Below are positions 1 through 5,489 of a DNA stretch of 5,828 nt, one piece after another. Both the position numbers and the translations under genes were made by a program. Origin of the DNA: Aquifex aeolicus (GTDB taxonomy: Bacteria; Aquificota; Aquificia; Aquificales; Aquificaceae); the NCBI GenBank assembly GCA_015661465.1, contig DQVZ01000214.1:1-5828 (forward strand), in the 5' to 3' direction. The notes under the pieces were generated by a model, which was not told the DNA's origin, ran no database searches, and was given only the letters and a program-made list of their open reading frames with translations. Every line of letters starts with the position of its first letter. The stretch's first letter is position 1.

Positions 1-126
1 GAAGAAGGTATTCCGAAACTCAAAGAAGTTCCCTTGCTCGGGTGGTTGTTTAAAGGCAAGCGAACCGATATACAGAATAGGGAACTCCTTATCTTTATAA
101 CTCCTGAAATTGTAGAAGAGGAGTAA
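1..126 (+). CDS. pilQ: Secretin C-terminus, PilQ/GspD family (5'-truncated by window)
   Basis: The first 41 codons are open in frame 1 and end in TAA. The peptide contains VPLLGWLFKGK followed by NRELLIFITPEIV. This is the closing signature of bacterial secretins: the 'P-x-LGWLF' turn, then the final beta strand 'ELLIFITP'. Secretins form a 12-15-subunit gated channel in the outer membrane. PilQ lets the type IV pilus through, while GspD serves type II secretion. The wording of the tail, with an acidic end directly after the last strand, looks more like PilQ, but the GspD branch cannot be excluded from 41 residues. The N-terminal domains, signal peptide and start lie outside the window. The gene converges on mtaD with stop codons touching, so any terminator must lie inside the mtaD coding region. 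Confidence 0.82.
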   Translation, partial: EEGIPKLKEVPLLGWLFKGKRTDIQNRELLIFITPEIVEEE

Positions 127-1422
127 TTAGGAAAGGGAAGAAAGGAATTTTAATATCTTTTCCCTCCAAACTTTCGCTTTTCTGAAGACCTCCTTCTCAT
201 CTATCGTTTTTAATTGGCGTTTTTCCATCAGAATTTTCCCTTTACATACAACTGTATCTATACACTCAGCACCTGATGAGTAAACCAATTGAGCTGTAGG
301 GTCGTAAAGCGGCTGAAATTCAGGAGTTTCAGGATTAACGAGAATTAAGTCTGCTTCAAAGCCTTCTTCTACTTTTCCTGCCTTTATACCTGCAGTTTTA
401 AACCCATTCTCCGTTGCGAGCTTAAGAACAGTTTTTGCATCAATAGTTTTTGCATTTAGGTTAAAACCTTTATGTAGTTTTGCACAAAGGGACATTTCTT
501 CTAACATGTTCAGGTTGTCATTTGAAGCTGCACCGTCGGTACCTATACATACTGTAATTCCTCTCTTGATATAATCGGGAATTGGAGCTATTCCTGAAGC
601 AAGTTTTAGGTTACTTTCAGGACAATGTACGATTTTAACATCCTTTTCTTTTATTATTTCCCTTTCTTCCTCATCCGTCCAAACCATGTGGGCACATAAA
701 ACATTTTTATCAAGAAAGCCTATACTTTCTAAATGCCTCACAGGGGTTTTACCGTATTCTTCTTTTATCCTCTCCACTTCTCCCTTTGTTTCGGCTACGT
801 GTATGTGTAATAGGAGACCGTATTCATCTGCCAGCTCTTTCGCCATTCTCAAAGTATCGGGAGAACAGGTGTAAGGTGCGTGGGGACAAATTACTGGAAA
901 AACAAGTTCTCTGTTTTTAAAATCCTCGGCAAATTTCCTCGCTCTCTGTATGTATTCCTTTGGGTTCTTAGCCACTTTTGTCGGGAAATCTAAAATCCCA
1001 AATCCTAATCCTGCTCTTATTCCTACCTCTTCACAAACCTGTCCTATCTCTTCTTCGAAAAAATACATATCCATGAAAAGGGTAGTTCCCGTTTTAATCG
1101 CCTCGACTATTCCGAGCAAAGCTCCATCTCTCACAAATTCAGGAGAAACAAACTCTTCCTCAAGGGGCCATATCACTTTTTGTAACCAATCCATGAGAGG
1201 TAAATCTGCTCCAAGTCCTCTGAATAAGGTCATAGATATATGGGTGTGCATATTTGCAAAGGACGGAAAGGCTATTCTTCCCTTTCCCAAAATCACTTCC
1301 TTGGCTTGCGCCTCAATTTTTTTATCAATCTTCCTTATTTCTCCTCTGCTTATTCCTATATCCCACTTACCTTCTTTGCCGGGAATAATGACTTCTTTGA
1401 TTATAAGGTCGTACTTTTCCAT
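127..1422 (-). CDS. mtaD: 5-methylthioadenosine/S-adenosylhomocysteine deaminase (amidohydrolase)
   Basis: A 431-residue cytosolic metal-dependent deaminase of the TRZ/ATZ amidohydrolase family. It would convert S-adenosylhomocysteine and/or methylthioadenosine to the inosyl derivatives plus ammonia, in methyl-cycle recycling. Visible signatures: metal ligands H59 and H61 in NMHTHISM; the family substrate stretch PLMDWLQ (D78, W79) and WPLE; H181 in CPHAPYTCSP; H208 and E211 in HIHVAETKGE; H245 in LCAHMVW; and metal/catalytic D296 in GTDGAASNDN. The C-terminal composite sandwich contains the usual 'GxEADLILV' strand. Length is normal for the family (about 420-440). The start is the only one giving the expected N-terminal beta strands. 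Upstream, AATAACCTTT has no Shine-Dalgarno sequence, so translation probably depends on coupling to the membrane-protein gene ending 10 nt earlier. A related chlorohydrolase/guanine-deaminase-like activity is possible, but the DWLQ region favours MtaD. Confidence 0.9.
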   Translation of the reverse strand: MEKYDLIIKEVIIPGKEGKWDIGISRGEIRKIDKKIEAQAKEVILGKGRIAFPSFANMHTHISMTLFRGLGADLPLMDWLQKVIWPLEEEFVSPEFVRDGALLGIVEAIKTGTTLFMDMYFFEEEIGQVCEEVGIRAGLGFGILDFPTKVAKNPKEYIQRARKFAEDFKNRELVFPVICPHAPYTCSPDTLRMAKELADEYGLLLHIHVAETKGEVERIKEEYGKTPVRHLESIGFLDKNVLCAHMVWTDEEEREIIKEKDVKIVHCPESNLKLASGIAPIPDYIKRGITVCIGTDGAASNDNLNMLEEMSLCAKLHKGFNLNAKTIDAKTVLKLATENGFKTAGIKAGKVEEGFEADLILVNPETPEFQPLYDPTAQLVYSSGAECIDTVVCKGKILMEKRQLKTIDEKEVFRKAKVWREKILKFLSSLS

Positions 1423-1432
1423 AAAGGTTATT

Positions 1433-2632
1433 TTACTTTTTTCTGTACCTTATATAAACAAACACACCTCTTGTTATATTTACAAAAAAGAAGACAAAAT
1501 TTAAGGTGAAAACTATTAGGGAAATAAAATAAATTTTTAATGGGATGAAAATGAGGGATAAGATGGAAATAAGGTATATATAAAAATTCCACCATATGAA
1601 TTTAGGCTTTATAACCTCAAACATCGTCGGTGCTTTTTGAACTCCCTGAGTCGAAAGATGCATCCATACTAAAAAGGGAATTATCCTGTACATCATAGCC
1701 ATAATCACGCTGAGGACAAAAATACCGAATAGGATAAGGAAAAGGAGTAAGTTTTTGTCCCTGAAGGGGAAAAATAAGGAAGAAAGTATTAAAAATGCCA
1801 TGGATAAATACCACAAATTTATCAAAGGGTCTTTTATCTTCCTTTTTCTTGACGTAAGACGTGTAATTGTGTAAATAGCATAAAGGGTAAACACTAAACC
1901 TATAGCAAAGTCTATTAGAAATATTTCTGGAAGAAGGGTTTTCAAAATCAGCAAACTGAAGACAAAGGCGGGGAGATACTTGGTTATAAATTTAGGATAA
2001 GGAGATGTTACAAAGAACATTTCTATCACTTGAAAAGAAACACTGGCAACGAGAACAGCTGTCCATCCGTATAACATAAAACTCATATGAAGATTAAATA
2101 GATATCCGTGGTTTAGGTGTAAAACACCGAAGAAATTAAGAACGAGTAGGCTTGCAAAAATTATTCCTATAAGGAAGGAAATTAGGGCGTATATGAAACC
2201 TCTCGGAGCGTCCTTGAGGTCTTTAACTTTAAAAAGTTTAAAGAGCATCAACGGTACTATGTAAAAGAGGGTAAAGAGAAGAATTACAAGTCCGGTGAAA
2301 GCTAAACCACTACTGAATTTATAAAGACCGTATGTAAGGAAGATAGTTCCCGCAGTTAAACCTATGTGTACGATGGTTGCTTTTTTATGGGCATTCTCTA
2401 TTACAGCACCTGCTACTACTGGGAGCATTTGGAATAGGGCTCCTATCATAGTGCTTGCCATAAAGCCGAGGGTGTATAGGTGAACAGTAGGAGTTAGATT
2501 AAAATTCCCGGTGAAATACTGATAGAATAACAACAACATTCCGAGATTTGCAAACGCCAAAGCGGTTATAAAAAACCTGGCAATTATACTAAAAGGTGGC
2601 AAATACAGAAGTTGTAATCCTCCTGGAATCAT
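1433..2632 (-). CDS. Polytopic membrane protein, ~12 TM, His-bearing (heme-copper-oxidase/NnrS-like in plan), function unknown
   Basis: A 399-residue, very hydrophobic protein with no cysteines. By eye there are about 12 membrane segments, near residues 18-38, 48-75, 86-104, 110-132, 147-168, 180-208, 217-233, 236-258, 268-288, 294-318, 346-363 and 366-394. Histidines lie in or beside segments: H51 (VHLYTLGF), H89, H172, H175, H182 ([13 protein letters not shown]) and H325 (LVWMHL). The 12-helix plan with His in helices 2 and 6 resembles heme-copper oxidase subunit I and NnrS. However, the HH pair of helix 7 and the HxH of helix 10 are absent, so it is not an oxidase or NorB. The N-terminal [11 protein letters not shown] and the [12 protein letters not shown] stretch recall uncharacterised proteobacterial membrane proteins encoded beside hemerythrins (from memory). 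Its ATG overlaps the hemerythrin stop as ATGA, and GGAG lies 4 nt upstream. I infer a heme-binding or gas-responsive partner of the hemerythrin; the biochemical role is not known to me. Confidence 0.82.
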   Translation of the reverse strand: MIPGGLQLLYLPPFSIIARFFITALAFANLGMLLLFYQYFTGNFNLTPTVHLYTLGFMASTMIGALFQMLPVVAGAVIENAHKKATIVHIGLTAGTIFLTYGLYKFSSGLAFTGLVILLFTLFYIVPLMLFKLFKVKDLKDAPRGFIYALISFLIGIIFASLLVLNFFGVLHLNHGYLFNLHMSFMLYGWTAVLVASVSFQVIEMFFVTSPYPKFITKYLPAFVFSLLILKTLLPEIFLIDFAIGLVFTLYAIYTITRLTSRKRKIKDPLINLWYLSMAFLILSSLFFPFRDKNLLLFLILFGIFVLSVIMAMMYRIIPFLVWMHLSTQGVQKAPTMFEVIKPKFIWWNFYIYLISILSLIFIPLKIYFISLIVFTLNFVFFFVNITRGVFVYIRYRKK

Positions 2633-3063
2633 ACTTCTCCGAGCTCCGACATTTTAACAACCATTTCTTCCGAATCGAGATGTTGGTCTGACATGGGGTA
2701 AAGTATCTGCTCTTCCTTCATATTATGCTGTTGTATTAATATCATCAGGGATTCACCCAAAGAAAGGAATTCTTCTTTATTTTTATTTTTTAAAGCTTCT
2801 TCCATTCGTTCCATGAGTTCCCTCGCTTGATTGTGCTCCATTCTCATCACTTGTGTGGGACCCATGACTATTCCGGTTTTCTGTTCAAATTCTGGAAATA
2901 GAATATCCTCTTCCTTTTGGAAGTGTAATAGAGTTTTTTCCTTAAACTCCTTAAAAAGCTTTTCAGCGTTTTCCCATTCTCCTTCGTTTACCATTTTTTC
3001 AACATCGGCATAAACCGAATCACACTTTCTATGCTCTTCCGTAAGATACTGGGAAATATTCAT
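2629..3063 (-). CDS. Hemerythrin HHE-domain protein (non-heme diiron, O2/NO binding)
   Basis: A 144-residue single-domain, soluble four-helix-bundle protein. Candidate diiron ligands appear in the expected order: H11 (EEHRKCD), H47 and E51 (HFQKEED), H77 (MRMEHNQ), and H113 and E117 (QQHNMKEEQ), followed by LYPM. The [10 protein letters not shown] block between helices is characteristic of a subgroup of short bacterial hemerythrins. Such proteins bind O2, and some bind or detoxify NO or support repair of iron-sulfur clusters. Start choice: the frame is open back to a GTG at 3087, but the ATG at 3063 has a strong GGAGG (3071-3075) 7 nt upstream and directly precedes the first conserved helix. 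The GTG form would translate the ribosome-binding site, so the ATG is preferred. The stop overlaps the start of the membrane-protein gene by 4 nt, implying translational coupling and a shared job. The 59-nt upstream gap holds a possible promoter and operator. Confidence 0.9.
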   Translation of the reverse strand: MNISQYLTEEHRKCDSVYADVEKMVNEGEWENAEKLFKEFKEKTLLHFQKEEDILFPEFEQKTGIVMGPTQVMRMEHNQARELMERMEEALKNKNKEEFLSLGESLMILIQQHNMKEEQILYPMSDQHLDSEEMVVKMSELGEV

Positions 3064-3122
3064 TTTTCCACCTCCGTAAGTAAACACTTATTTATAAGTT
3101 TAAATAAAAAATTTTTAAAAAT
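3064..3122 (-). promoter_or_regulatory. Putative promoter and operator of the hemerythrin operon
   Basis: A 59-nt gap between the fliG stop and the hemerythrin start, reading on the minus strand. A -35-like TTTAAA (3114-3119) and a -10-like TATAAA (3091-3096) are 17 nt apart. The -10-like box lies within a perfect dyad, ACTTAT-AA-ATAAGT (3086-3099). Next come about ten bases and the GGAGG at 3071-3075. The dyad over the -10 is where a repressor would bind; its half-sites are not the FNR type (TTGAT/ATCAA). The region is extremely AT-rich, so partial box matches are weak evidence. The dyad and the ribosome-binding site are facts of the sequence; promoter activity is inference. Confidence 0.4.
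3071..3075 (-). promoter_or_regulatory. Strong Shine-Dalgarno GGAGG fixing the hemerythrin start
   Basis: The minus-strand sequence reads GGAGGTGGAAAAATG. The core GGAGG is 7 nt from the ATG at 3063, which is optimal spacing. It is the only strong Shine-Dalgarno sequence among the seven gene starts in the window. It decides the 144-residue form over the longer GTG reading. Confidence 0.85.
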
Positions 3123-4109
3123 CTATTCTCCTATTTCGATTTTTCCTTCATCTATCATTTTACGGACAACGTTAACGATTTGTTTTTGAGCTTTTTCAAC
3201 TTCCGATTTTTTAACGGGTCCCAAGGCATCCATATCTTCCAGGAATAGTTTTGCAGCTCTTTTGGACATATTTGATAGGAACTTCTGTTTAATGTCTTCG
3301 GGAGCGGCTTTTAAGGCTATCATAAGTGTATTCTTATCTACCACTTTAAGAACTTCTATAATATCTCTATCTGAAAGCTTTCTAATATCTTCGAAGGTAA
3401 ACATCTTTTCTCTGATTTTCTCCTCAAGGATTGGGTCTTCTTGACCTATGGTTTGAAGAATTAACTCTCTGGTTTCCTTGTCTAAAGAATTGAGCAATTC
3501 CGCTGCAACGGACGTGCCTTCTAGCTTCAATGCCTCTTTTACTCCCAATGAGCGAATTTCTTCGAGCAATATTTCTGCTAGTTCCTTTACGTATTGAATG
3601 TTTATATTTTCAAGAGTTGCTATTCTCTTTACGACTTCCTTTCTCAAATCATCCGAAAGGTTCTGAAGTATCTGGGCAGATTTTTTAGGACTCAGCTGAG
3701 ATAAAAATAACGCTACAGTTTGAGGATGTTCATTACGTATAAGATTTGCAAGTATTCTACTATCTACTTTTTCTATCTCTCTGAGAACCTTTTCAACGTC
3801 TCCCAGTTCCAATATTCCCTTAAATCTTTCCATAAGGGAGGGGGGAAGAACTTTTTTCATGGATTCTATAAACTCCTCGGGGTTTTTTACTTTTCTACCT
3901 ACCTTTTTAATTTCGCTCAGAAGCTCTTCCGCTATTACTTCCAATTCATCTTCTGAAACTGATTCAAGACCTTTCGCAAGGTCAAACAGCTTCTGTATTT
4001 CCTCTTCCGATAGTTCTTTTATTATGTTCATACTTACTTCTTCAGGCATTGAAAGTATTAAGAGCGTTGCCTTAGAGGCCTTTGATAGTACTTTTTTTTC
4101 TGCTACCAT
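3123..4109 (-). CDS. fliG: Flagellar motor switch protein FliG
   Basis: A 328-residue rotor protein of the flagellar switch (C-ring), which couples stator torque to rotation and binds FliF and FliM. All three domains are visible. The N domain (about 1-100) begins with LSKASKATLLILSMPEE, the counterpart of the usual 'QKAAILLLSLGEE'. The middle domain has the EHPQT motif (E127-Q130, 3720-3731) for FliM binding, followed by RIATLENI. The C domain contains MFTFEDI (236-242) and the torque helix MSKRAAKLFLEDMDALGPVKK, with charged residues R284, E291, D292 and K300 at the positions of the stator-contacting residues. Length is normal. Odd point: the usual Gly-Gly before 'xxxAAELLN' is Glu197-Gly198. 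The ATG follows the frdB stop after one nucleotide (TAA-A-ATG), with only a weak AGG inside frdB as a ribosome site, so it is probably translated by coupling. No other flagellar gene is in the window. Confidence 0.97.
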   Translation of the reverse strand: MVAEKKVLSKASKATLLILSMPEEVSMNIIKELSEEEIQKLFDLAKGLESVSEDELEVIAEELLSEIKKVGRKVKNPEEFIESMKKVLPPSLMERFKGILELGDVEKVLREIEKVDSRILANLIRNEHPQTVALFLSQLSPKKSAQILQNLSDDLRKEVVKRIATLENINIQYVKELAEILLEEIRSLGVKEALKLEGTSVAAELLNSLDKETRELILQTIGQEDPILEEKIREKMFTFEDIRKLSDRDIIEVLKVVDKNTLMIALKAAPEDIKQKFLSNMSKRAAKLFLEDMDALGPVKKSEVEKAQKQIVNVVRKMIDEGKIEIGE

Positions 4110-4110
4110 T

Positions 4111-4806
4111 TTAGAAACCTAAAAATCCGAAATCTTGCTCCTTTTTTCTAATTAAACCATACCTTACCATAGTATTTTCCAGAATATTGATTAAAAATTC
4201 TGGATTACATTCTTTAGGACATGAAAAGGTACAATTTTTACAATGAGTACAACTTTGTATACTTAATGGGACTAAATCTTTTAACTTTTCATATCCTTTT
4301 GTATTTCTTTTGTCGAAAATTACACCATAGGATTTAGTAAAAGTTGAAGGTAGTCCGAAACTTTCATCTTCCTGAATTGCAGGACATACATAATTACATA
4401 TACCGCAAAGTATACAATCCCAGCTTTTTTCTGTATTTTTCAATTCATCAGGTTTTAAGGAGATGTTTTTTGAGAGTGTTTCAAACCACACTTTTCCTTC
4501 TTTGAGTTTCTTGTATATAAAACTGTGGTCAACGACTAAATCTTTTATCGGGGGAGCTATATCAACAGGTTCCAAAGTAATATCACTGTAAACCCTCGTG
4601 CTACAAGCAAGTTTATGCTGGCCGTTAACCTTGACAGCACATGTACCACAAATACCAGCTCTGCACATCGCTCTGAAAGAGAGTGTAGGGTCTTCTTTCT
4701 CTTTTATCTTTTGAAGAATTTCAAGAACCGTATGCCCTTCTCCGTCTATTTCATATTCTTCCCAAAGAAATTTACCATCCCTGAATTTCTTAATCTTTAC
4801 TTTCAT
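4111..4806 (-). CDS. frdB: Fumarate reductase/succinate dehydrogenase iron-sulfur subunit with extra cluster cysteine
   Basis: A 231-residue electron-transfer subunit linking the flavoprotein (FrdA/SdhA) to a membrane or thiol partner. The N-terminal ferredoxin fold carries the [2Fe-2S] ligands C48, C53, C56 and C68 (CRAGICGTC...LAC). The C-terminal domain has C131, C134, C137 and C141P (CILCGICNYVCP) for a [4Fe-4S] cluster, and a second set C186, C189, C192 and C196P plus C200 (CTHCKNCTFSCPKEC). In classical enzymes the second set is C-x5-C-x3-CP and binds [3Fe-4S]. C189 completes a C-x2-C-x2-C-x3-CP motif, as described for non-classical (type E) enzymes. No flavoprotein or anchor gene lies nearby. 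The ATG is set by family alignment (MKVKIKKFRDGK); the 13-nt upstream gap TATTTAAATTAAT has no Shine-Dalgarno sequence. Hand-counted GC over 4201-4500 is about 31%, below its neighbours. In an Aquifex-like cell the likely pathway is the reductive TCA cycle. Confidence 0.93.
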   Translation of the reverse strand: MKVKIKKFRDGKFLWEEYEIDGEGHTVLEILQKIKEKEDPTLSFRAMCRAGICGTCAVKVNGQHKLACSTRVYSDITLEPVDIAPPIKDLVVDHSFIYKKLKEGKVWFETLSKNISLKPDELKNTEKSWDCILCGICNYVCPAIQEDESFGLPSTFTKSYGVIFDKRNTKGYEKLKDLVPLSIQSCTHCKNCTFSCPKECNPEFLINILENTMVRYGLIRKKEQDFGFLGF

Positions 4807-4819
4807 ATTAATTTAAATA

Positions 4820-5311
4820 TTATTTCACTAATCCCAGGATGAAATCTCTTAAGGAATGTTCCTTAAAATACTCAAGAGCTTTTTCCATTCTTTTGAAGGT
4901 GACTTCGTTTGAAAACAGGTCTACTCTTACGCTCTTTCCTAGGGCATAAGAGGGAGGTTTTTCTGTAAAAGCTATTACCAAATAATACTTAGTTTTTTCA
5001 ACCACAGTTCCTTGAAGCTCTTTGCCTGTAGGTTTCCCTTTACTCACAAGCACAACATCTCCTACAGAGATTTCCGTTTTAGGAATACCTTCTGGACGTG
5101 AATACCTAACTAAGTAAATACCTCCTAAACCTCTTCCTAGGAGTTTAGCTCTTAAATTGAGAATAGCTCTGCCTCTTTTTTCTCTTTCCTTTCCGCTAAG
5201 TAATTTTATTTCCTTAAGGTGAGTTTCTGTTTGAGCTTTTCTCTCAAGATTTATAAGTTTCCTAAAATGTTCCCTGTAATCTTCATAAGAGGAAAACCTG
5301 GCTTTCTTCAT
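4820..5311 (-). CDS. Stand-alone N-terminal domain of IGHMBP2/SMUBP-2-type SF1 helicase
   Basis: A 163-residue basic protein. Its stretches LINLERKAQ, IKLLSGKEREKRGRAILNL, LGRGLGG, TEISVGDVVLVSKG, LQGTVVEKTKYYLVIAF, PPSYAL, RVDLFSNEVTFKRMEKAL match, from memory, the N-terminal beta-barrel and stalk region of prokaryotic IGHMBP2-like (UPF1 superfamily) DNA helicases. Those proteins are usually about 600-700 residues, and the Walker A motif follows soon after the point where this protein stops (LRDFILGLVK, then TAA). No helicase motif I to VI is present here, and the next gene, frdB, starts 13 nt later. It is therefore not a simple frameshift in place. It could be one half of a split helicase whose motor part is elsewhere, or a free nucleic-acid-binding domain. 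The ATG at 5311 is the only start codon in the open stretch upstream; it has no Shine-Dalgarno sequence. Confidence 0.75.
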   Translation of the reverse strand: MKKARFSSYEDYREHFRKLINLERKAQTETHLKEIKLLSGKEREKRGRAILNLRAKLLGRGLGGIYLVRYSRPEGIPKTEISVGDVVLVSKGKPTGKELQGTVVEKTKYYLVIAFTEKPPSYALGKSVRVDLFSNEVTFKRMEKALEYFKEHSLRDFILGLVK

Positions 5312-5407
5312 AGCTATGTAGAATATCGCTTTTTTCTTTAAGAAGATAGAGCTTTTGAATATGTCCTCTTGAAGTAGATTCTTAAAATTTTTAAATTTTT
5401 ATAATTA
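5312..5407. promoter_or_regulatory. Divergent promoter region between minus-strand operon and tRNA-Thr
   Basis: A 96-nt, very AT-rich gap from which transcription must leave in both directions. For the tRNA, a -35-like TTGAAG (5369-5374) and a weak -10-like TAAATT (5392-5397, four of six matches) are 17 nt apart. They would start transcription a few bases before G5408, a sensible precursor. For the minus-strand genes I found no pair of boxes I would defend. The block 5382-5405 consists almost entirely of A and T and could aid promoter opening on either side. Confidence 0.35.
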
Positions 5408-5479
5408 GCCGGCGTAGCTCAGCGGTAGAGCGCGGGCTTCGTAAGCCTGAGGTCGTGGGTTCGAATCCCACCGCCGGCT
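5408..5479 (+). tRNA. tRNA-Thr(CGU)
   Basis: A complete cloverleaf can be folded by hand. The acceptor stem GCCGGCG pairs fully with CGCCGGC (5472-5478), and T5479 is the discriminator. The D stem GCTC/GAGC has a 7-nt loop, AGCGGTA. The anticodon stem CGGGC/GCCTG has one G-U pair and the loop TTCGTAA, giving anticodon CGU (5440-5442), which reads ACG. The variable loop is 5 nt. The T stem GTGGG/CCCAC has the loop TTCGAAT. The G1-C72, C2-G71, G35 and U36 elements used by threonyl-tRNA synthetase are all present. CCA is not encoded (TTA follows), so it must be added after transcription. The GC-rich acceptor and T stems suit a thermophile. recN begins 10 nt downstream on the same strand. Confidence 0.96.
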
Positions 5480-5489
5480 TTATACTACC

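Noticed and set aside
133..173. Possible terminator stem GGGAAGA / TCTTTTCCC after the pilQ-like gene
   Set aside because: The stem needs a 2-nt bulge and a long AT loop, has no T tract after it, and lies inside the mtaD coding sequence.
1421..1453. Possible RNA hairpin ATAAGGT / ACCTTTAT covering the mtaD start
   Set aside because: Stem of at most 7 pairs with a bulge and a loop of about 18 nt; too weak to matter at high temperature.
950..1504. Plus-strand open frame of 184 codons antisense to mtaD
   Set aside because: Low-complexity Ser/Pro/Ile translation with no family pattern, lying over the clear conserved mtaD coding region; it is a shadow of the real gene's codon bias.
3064..3087. 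Hemerythrin start at GTG 3087, giving eight extra residues
   Set aside because: Those codons include the GGAGG ribosome site that sits 7 nt before the ATG at 3063, and the extra residues do not belong to the hemerythrin fold.
3111..3122. Perfect palindrome ATTTTTAAAAAT just after the fliG stop as a terminator
   Set aside because: It consists only of A and T, so the RNA stem would be unstable, especially in a thermophile; such palindromes are expected by chance in AT-rich gaps.
3859..4122. Plus-strand open frame of 87 codons antisense to fliG
   Set aside because: Ser/Phe-rich mirror of the Glu/Lys-rich FliG N-terminus; no ribosome site and no recognisable motif.
4807..5311. Helicase-domain gene as a full-length helicase broken by a frameshift
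   Set aside because: After the stop there are only 13 nt before frdB, and no helicase motif appears in any frame nearby. The motor part is absent here rather than shifted out of frame.
5400..5405. Perfect TATAAT before the tRNA
   Set aside because: It ends 2 nt before the tRNA, so transcription would begin inside the mature tRNA. It cannot be the tRNA's -10 box.
5481..5486. TATACT between tRNA and recN as a recN promoter
   Set aside because: A start point 6-8 nt downstream would fall after or within the ATG, and no -35-like box lies at the right distance inside the tRNA.
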